From Chitinophaga terrae (ex Kim and Jung 2007) (GTDB lineage: Bacteria; Bacteroidota; Bacteroidia; Chitinophagales; Chitinophagaceae): DNA of 64,000 nt. Below the pieces are notes generated by a model. That model ran no database searches. It was given only the letters and a program-made list of their open reading frames with translations, and was not told where the DNA came from. Position numbers and translations under genes: made by a program. The stretch spans positions 62,001 through 126,000 of the forward strand of contig NZ_FNRL01000006.1 of the NCBI RefSeq assembly GCF_900107795.1. Reading direction: 5' to 3'. Below, piece after piece: positions 62,200 through 64,000 of the stretch. Each line of letters opens with the position of its first letter. The first letter of the stretch is position 1.

Positions 62200-62766
62200 C
62201 TATGCTGCCAGGTATAACCTGAGTACATATGAAAGCTCGTAGATGAAGAACAGTACTACCAGCGCTCCGTGAAATGCGCGGTTGTTGATCCTGATGGCCA
62301 GCAGGCAGAGAAGGATATGGGTAATGTTGCGAACCGGGTATTCCCAGCCAAAATGTTTATAATATACTTCGCCCTTTATCAACGTATCTACAACATCCGC
62401 CAGGAAGAGGAAAGCCAATACGCCAAAGAACCATTTGCGCCTGCTGAAGAAATAATCCTGGTACCCCGTGTAATCCTTTATATCGTCGGGATACAGGAGG
62501 GCGCAAAGAAGAAAAAAAGTGGTGATGAATATCACGACAAAGAGATATTCGGGGAAAGTCCAGCGATGCAGGTTATGCAACGGCATCTCCCACCACCAGA
62601 AATGCACCAGCATGATAAAAATGTAAGCTACCCAGGAAAGATGTATCCAGTAGGGTTTATCCCTGTTCGGGTGCTGGATGAATTTAGCGCTGCCCTTCAA
62701 CAGGTGCGCAAGACTAAGGCTGAGTATAAAGCCAATGACCATACGAACGTGTCCGAATGTTTCCAT
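62200..62766 (-). CDS. Small multi-pass membrane protein of unknown function
   Basis: Hypothetical protein of about 188 aa with five or six hydrophobic segments and many aromatic residues (LVHFWWWEMPLH, WTFPEYLFVVIFITTFFLLCALL). I do not recognise a family. The start is uncertain: the ATG at 62766 (METFGHV) gives a protein that begins next to the first helix, and 62784 adds six residues. It is convergent with the Mpo1-like gene and follows, with a terminator between, the DHA2 exporter gene. Confidence 0.65.
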   Translation of the reverse strand: METFGHVRMVIGFILSLSLAHLLKGSAKFIQHPNRDKPYWIHLSWVAYIFIMLVHFWWWEMPLHNLHRWTFPEYLFVVIFITTFFLLCALLYPDDIKDYTGYQDYFFSRRKWFFGVLAFLFLADVVDTLIKGEVYYKHFGWEYPVRNITHILLCLLAIRINNRAFHGALVVLFFIYELSYVLRLYLAA

Positions 62767-62808
62767 AGCGAGGGGGTCTTTCAACGGAAATTACTGAAAT
62801 TATCTTCA

Positions 62809-62838
62809 AAAAGAAAGCCCCGATTAAAATCGGGGCTT
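62809..62838 (-). terminator. Intrinsic terminator of the DHA2 exporter gene
   Basis: A perfect 10-bp stem (62815-62824 with 62829-62838), GC-rich with a TAAA loop, is followed on the minus strand by TTCTTTTTG. It lies 64 bp after the exporter stop. Confidence 0.85.
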
Positions 62839-62902
62839 ATTTACCTAAACCTACAACTGTTACACTGTTATTGCAACAATATTTTATGTTGAACCGTTCC
62901 CG

Positions 62903-64000
62903 TTAGTGCATAGCTGACGGATCCAGTTTAGCTGTTTTCTTCGCTTTTACCATTAACACAAATGGGATACAGATCAGGAACATGATACCGAGATACAGGA
63001 ATACATCCATGTACGACATTACCGCGGCCTGCTTGGTTACACTGTAATCAATCGCCTTATAACCGCTGTTCAGCGCTGTAACCTTATCCATTCCTTTGGC
63101 GGCAAAGTTCTGAGCCATCCCATGTACCCTGTTGATCACATCCGGGTTGTTTACGTCTAACTTCGCTACCAGGTCGTTCCTGTGCACCATGTTCTGACGG
63201 GACATGAAAGTGGTGATCAACGCAATACCAAACGAACCGCCTAACTGCCGCATCATACCGGTGAAAGCCGCTCCCTGCCCGATCTGTTGTCCACGCAGGG
63301 AAGACAGCGCCAGGGTAGTAATAGGAATGAACAACAATCCCATACCCACACCACGAACGATCAGCATCCAGAAGAAGGCGTCAGACCCGGTATCAGAAGG
63401 GGTAAGAATGTAGTATCCCCATAAGCTGTAGACAAAGAACAAGAGCATCCCGGACGCTACAAGGTATTGTTGCGGCACTCCTCTTTCCAGGAGCTTACCG
63501 ATGATAGGCATCATGAAAGCTGTGGTCAGCGCCGCCGGGATCATCAGCATACCGGATTGGGTGGCTGTCCAGCCCAGTGTACTCTGCGTATATAATGGAA
63601 TAATGAAAGTTGATCCGTACAATCCGAAACCGAGGATAAACGAAAGTACCGTTCCTACCCGCAGGTTCCCGTTCTTCAATACCCGCAACTCCACTATCGG
63701 GTTCTTGTAGGTGAGCTCTCTCCATACAAAGAAGAACAATCCTAACGCACTTATAATGGATAAAAGAGTAATAAGCGGGTCATTGAACCAGTCGTCTTCC
63801 TGTCCGCGTTCCAGCACATATTGCAGGGAACCTACGGTGACGGCCAGCAGAATGATCCCGAGGAAATCGATCTCGTTCATCGCTTTCTTCTCCGCATATT
63901 TCGGACTGCGTACGAACTGTAAAGTTAACAGGGTAGCTATTACCCCGATCGGGATATTGATATAGAAGATATAAGGCCAGCTGTAGTTATCGGTGATATA
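62903..64000 (-). CDS. DHA2-family MFS drug exporter (EmrB-like), 5' part cut by window edge
   Basis: Proton-coupled efflux permease of the 14-helix DHA2 type, of which the last ~365 residues are present. Reading continues in frame past the internal ATG at 63880 to the window edge. The 40 residues before it include WPYIFYINIPIGVIATLLTL, the PIG motif C of DHA2 exporters, so that ATG is not the start. Further signs are YVLERGQEDDWFND, GMGLLFIPITTLALSSLRGQQIGQGAAFTGMMRQLGGSFGIAL (helices 10-11 region) and a basic tail. Partner EmrA- and TolC-like genes would lie outside, to the right. Confidence 0.92.
   Translation of the reverse strand, partial: YITDNYSWPYIFYINIPIGVIATLLTLQFVRSPKYAEKKAMNEIDFLGIILLAVTVGSLQYVLERGQEDDWFNDPLITLLSIISALGLFFFVWRELTYKNPIVELRVLKNGNLRVGTVLSFILGFGLYGSTFIIPLYTQSTLGWTATQSGMLMIPAALTTAFMMPIIGKLLERGVPQQYLVASGMLLFFVYSLWGYYILTPSDTGSDAFFWMLIVRGVGMGLLFIPITTLALSSLRGQQIGQGAAFTGMMRQLGGSFGIALITTFMSRQNMVHRNDLVAKLDVNNPDVINRVHGMAQNFAAKGMDKVTALNSGYKAIDYSVTKQAAVMSYMDVFLYLGIMFLICIPFVLMVKAKKTAKLDPSAMH

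Noticed and set aside
62903..63880. Short DHA2 exporter beginning at the ATG at 63880
   Set aside because: The frame stays open with exporter sequence (PIG motif C) to the window edge, so the gene is cut by the window and not truncated.
1..64000. rRNA, tRNA, riboswitch, phage or defence-system genes
   Set aside because: None could be recognised by reading; small structured RNAs without strong motifs could have been missed.

Overview
The window looks like chromosomal DNA of a Bacteroidota member, most likely a Chitinophaga-like Chitinophagaceae. Support from the sequence: a secreted protein with SprB-like repeats and a type IX secretion type-B C-terminal domain; eight exact TAnnTTTG -7 boxes (one with TTTG 19 nt upstream) in front of genes; few Shine-Dalgarno sequences; and families typical of the group (GH130, DUF1080, DUF4091, PIF1-HTH helicase, TMEM175-like, LutABC). 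The species assignment is inference. No rRNA, tRNA, CRISPR array, transposase, integrase or phage gene was seen. The window is gene-dense, and its right edge cuts an MFS efflux gene.

Layout. 1-4.3 kb: a minus-strand glycogen operon, glgA-glgC-GH130. 4.3-8.3 kb: plus-strand DUF72 protein and a fused FAD/Fe-S 2-hydroxyacid dehydrogenase. 8.3-14.8 kb: a minus-strand TolC-adaptor-RND efflux operon followed by a methyltransferase. 14.9-16.7 kb: two plus-strand membrane proteins. 16.7-18.4 kb: a minus-strand isopentenyl-diphosphate isomerase / class I terpene synthase pair. 18.5-21.3 kb: free-methionine-sulfoxide reductase, a CpsB-type tyrosine phosphatase and the T9SS protein.

21.3-42.8 kb is the centrepiece: 16 consecutive minus-strand genes for a Wzx/Wzy-type exopolysaccharide. 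The order is PglF-like dehydratase, Wza, Wzc, UDP-sugar dehydrogenase, Wzx flippase, pyruvyl transferase, GT4, Wzy-like polymerase, DUF4091 protein, GT, UDP-GlcNAc 2-epimerase, heparinase II/III-like lyase, GT4, PglC-like initiating transferase, PglD-like acetyltransferase and PglE-like aminotransferase. Spacing is tight, often overlapping. A TAnnTTTG box lies upstream and an intrinsic terminator sits directly on the last stop codon. The enzymes predict a bacillosamine-type primer sugar, a polymer containing amino-uronic acid and probably pyruvate, and a built-in lyase.

42.8-43.5 kb is a 750-bp gene-free regulatory stretch. 43.5-46.2 kb: lutABC. 46.4-49.2 kb: a PIF1-like helicase, a 216-bp palindromic repeat element and a cold-shock gene. 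49.4-53.9 kb: MHS-family transporter, rpiA, M28 peptidase and MtfA-like peptidase. 54-59.9 kb: a HEAT/double-DUF1080 protein with a TAT-exported Gfo/Idh/MocA oxidoreductase (a probable 3-keto-glycoside module) and a ROK kinase. 60-64 kb: HxlR regulator, beta-hydroxyacid-dehydrogenase-like protein, an orphan terminator suggesting a small RNA, a Mpo1-like protein, a small membrane protein and the C-terminal part of a DHA2 drug exporter.
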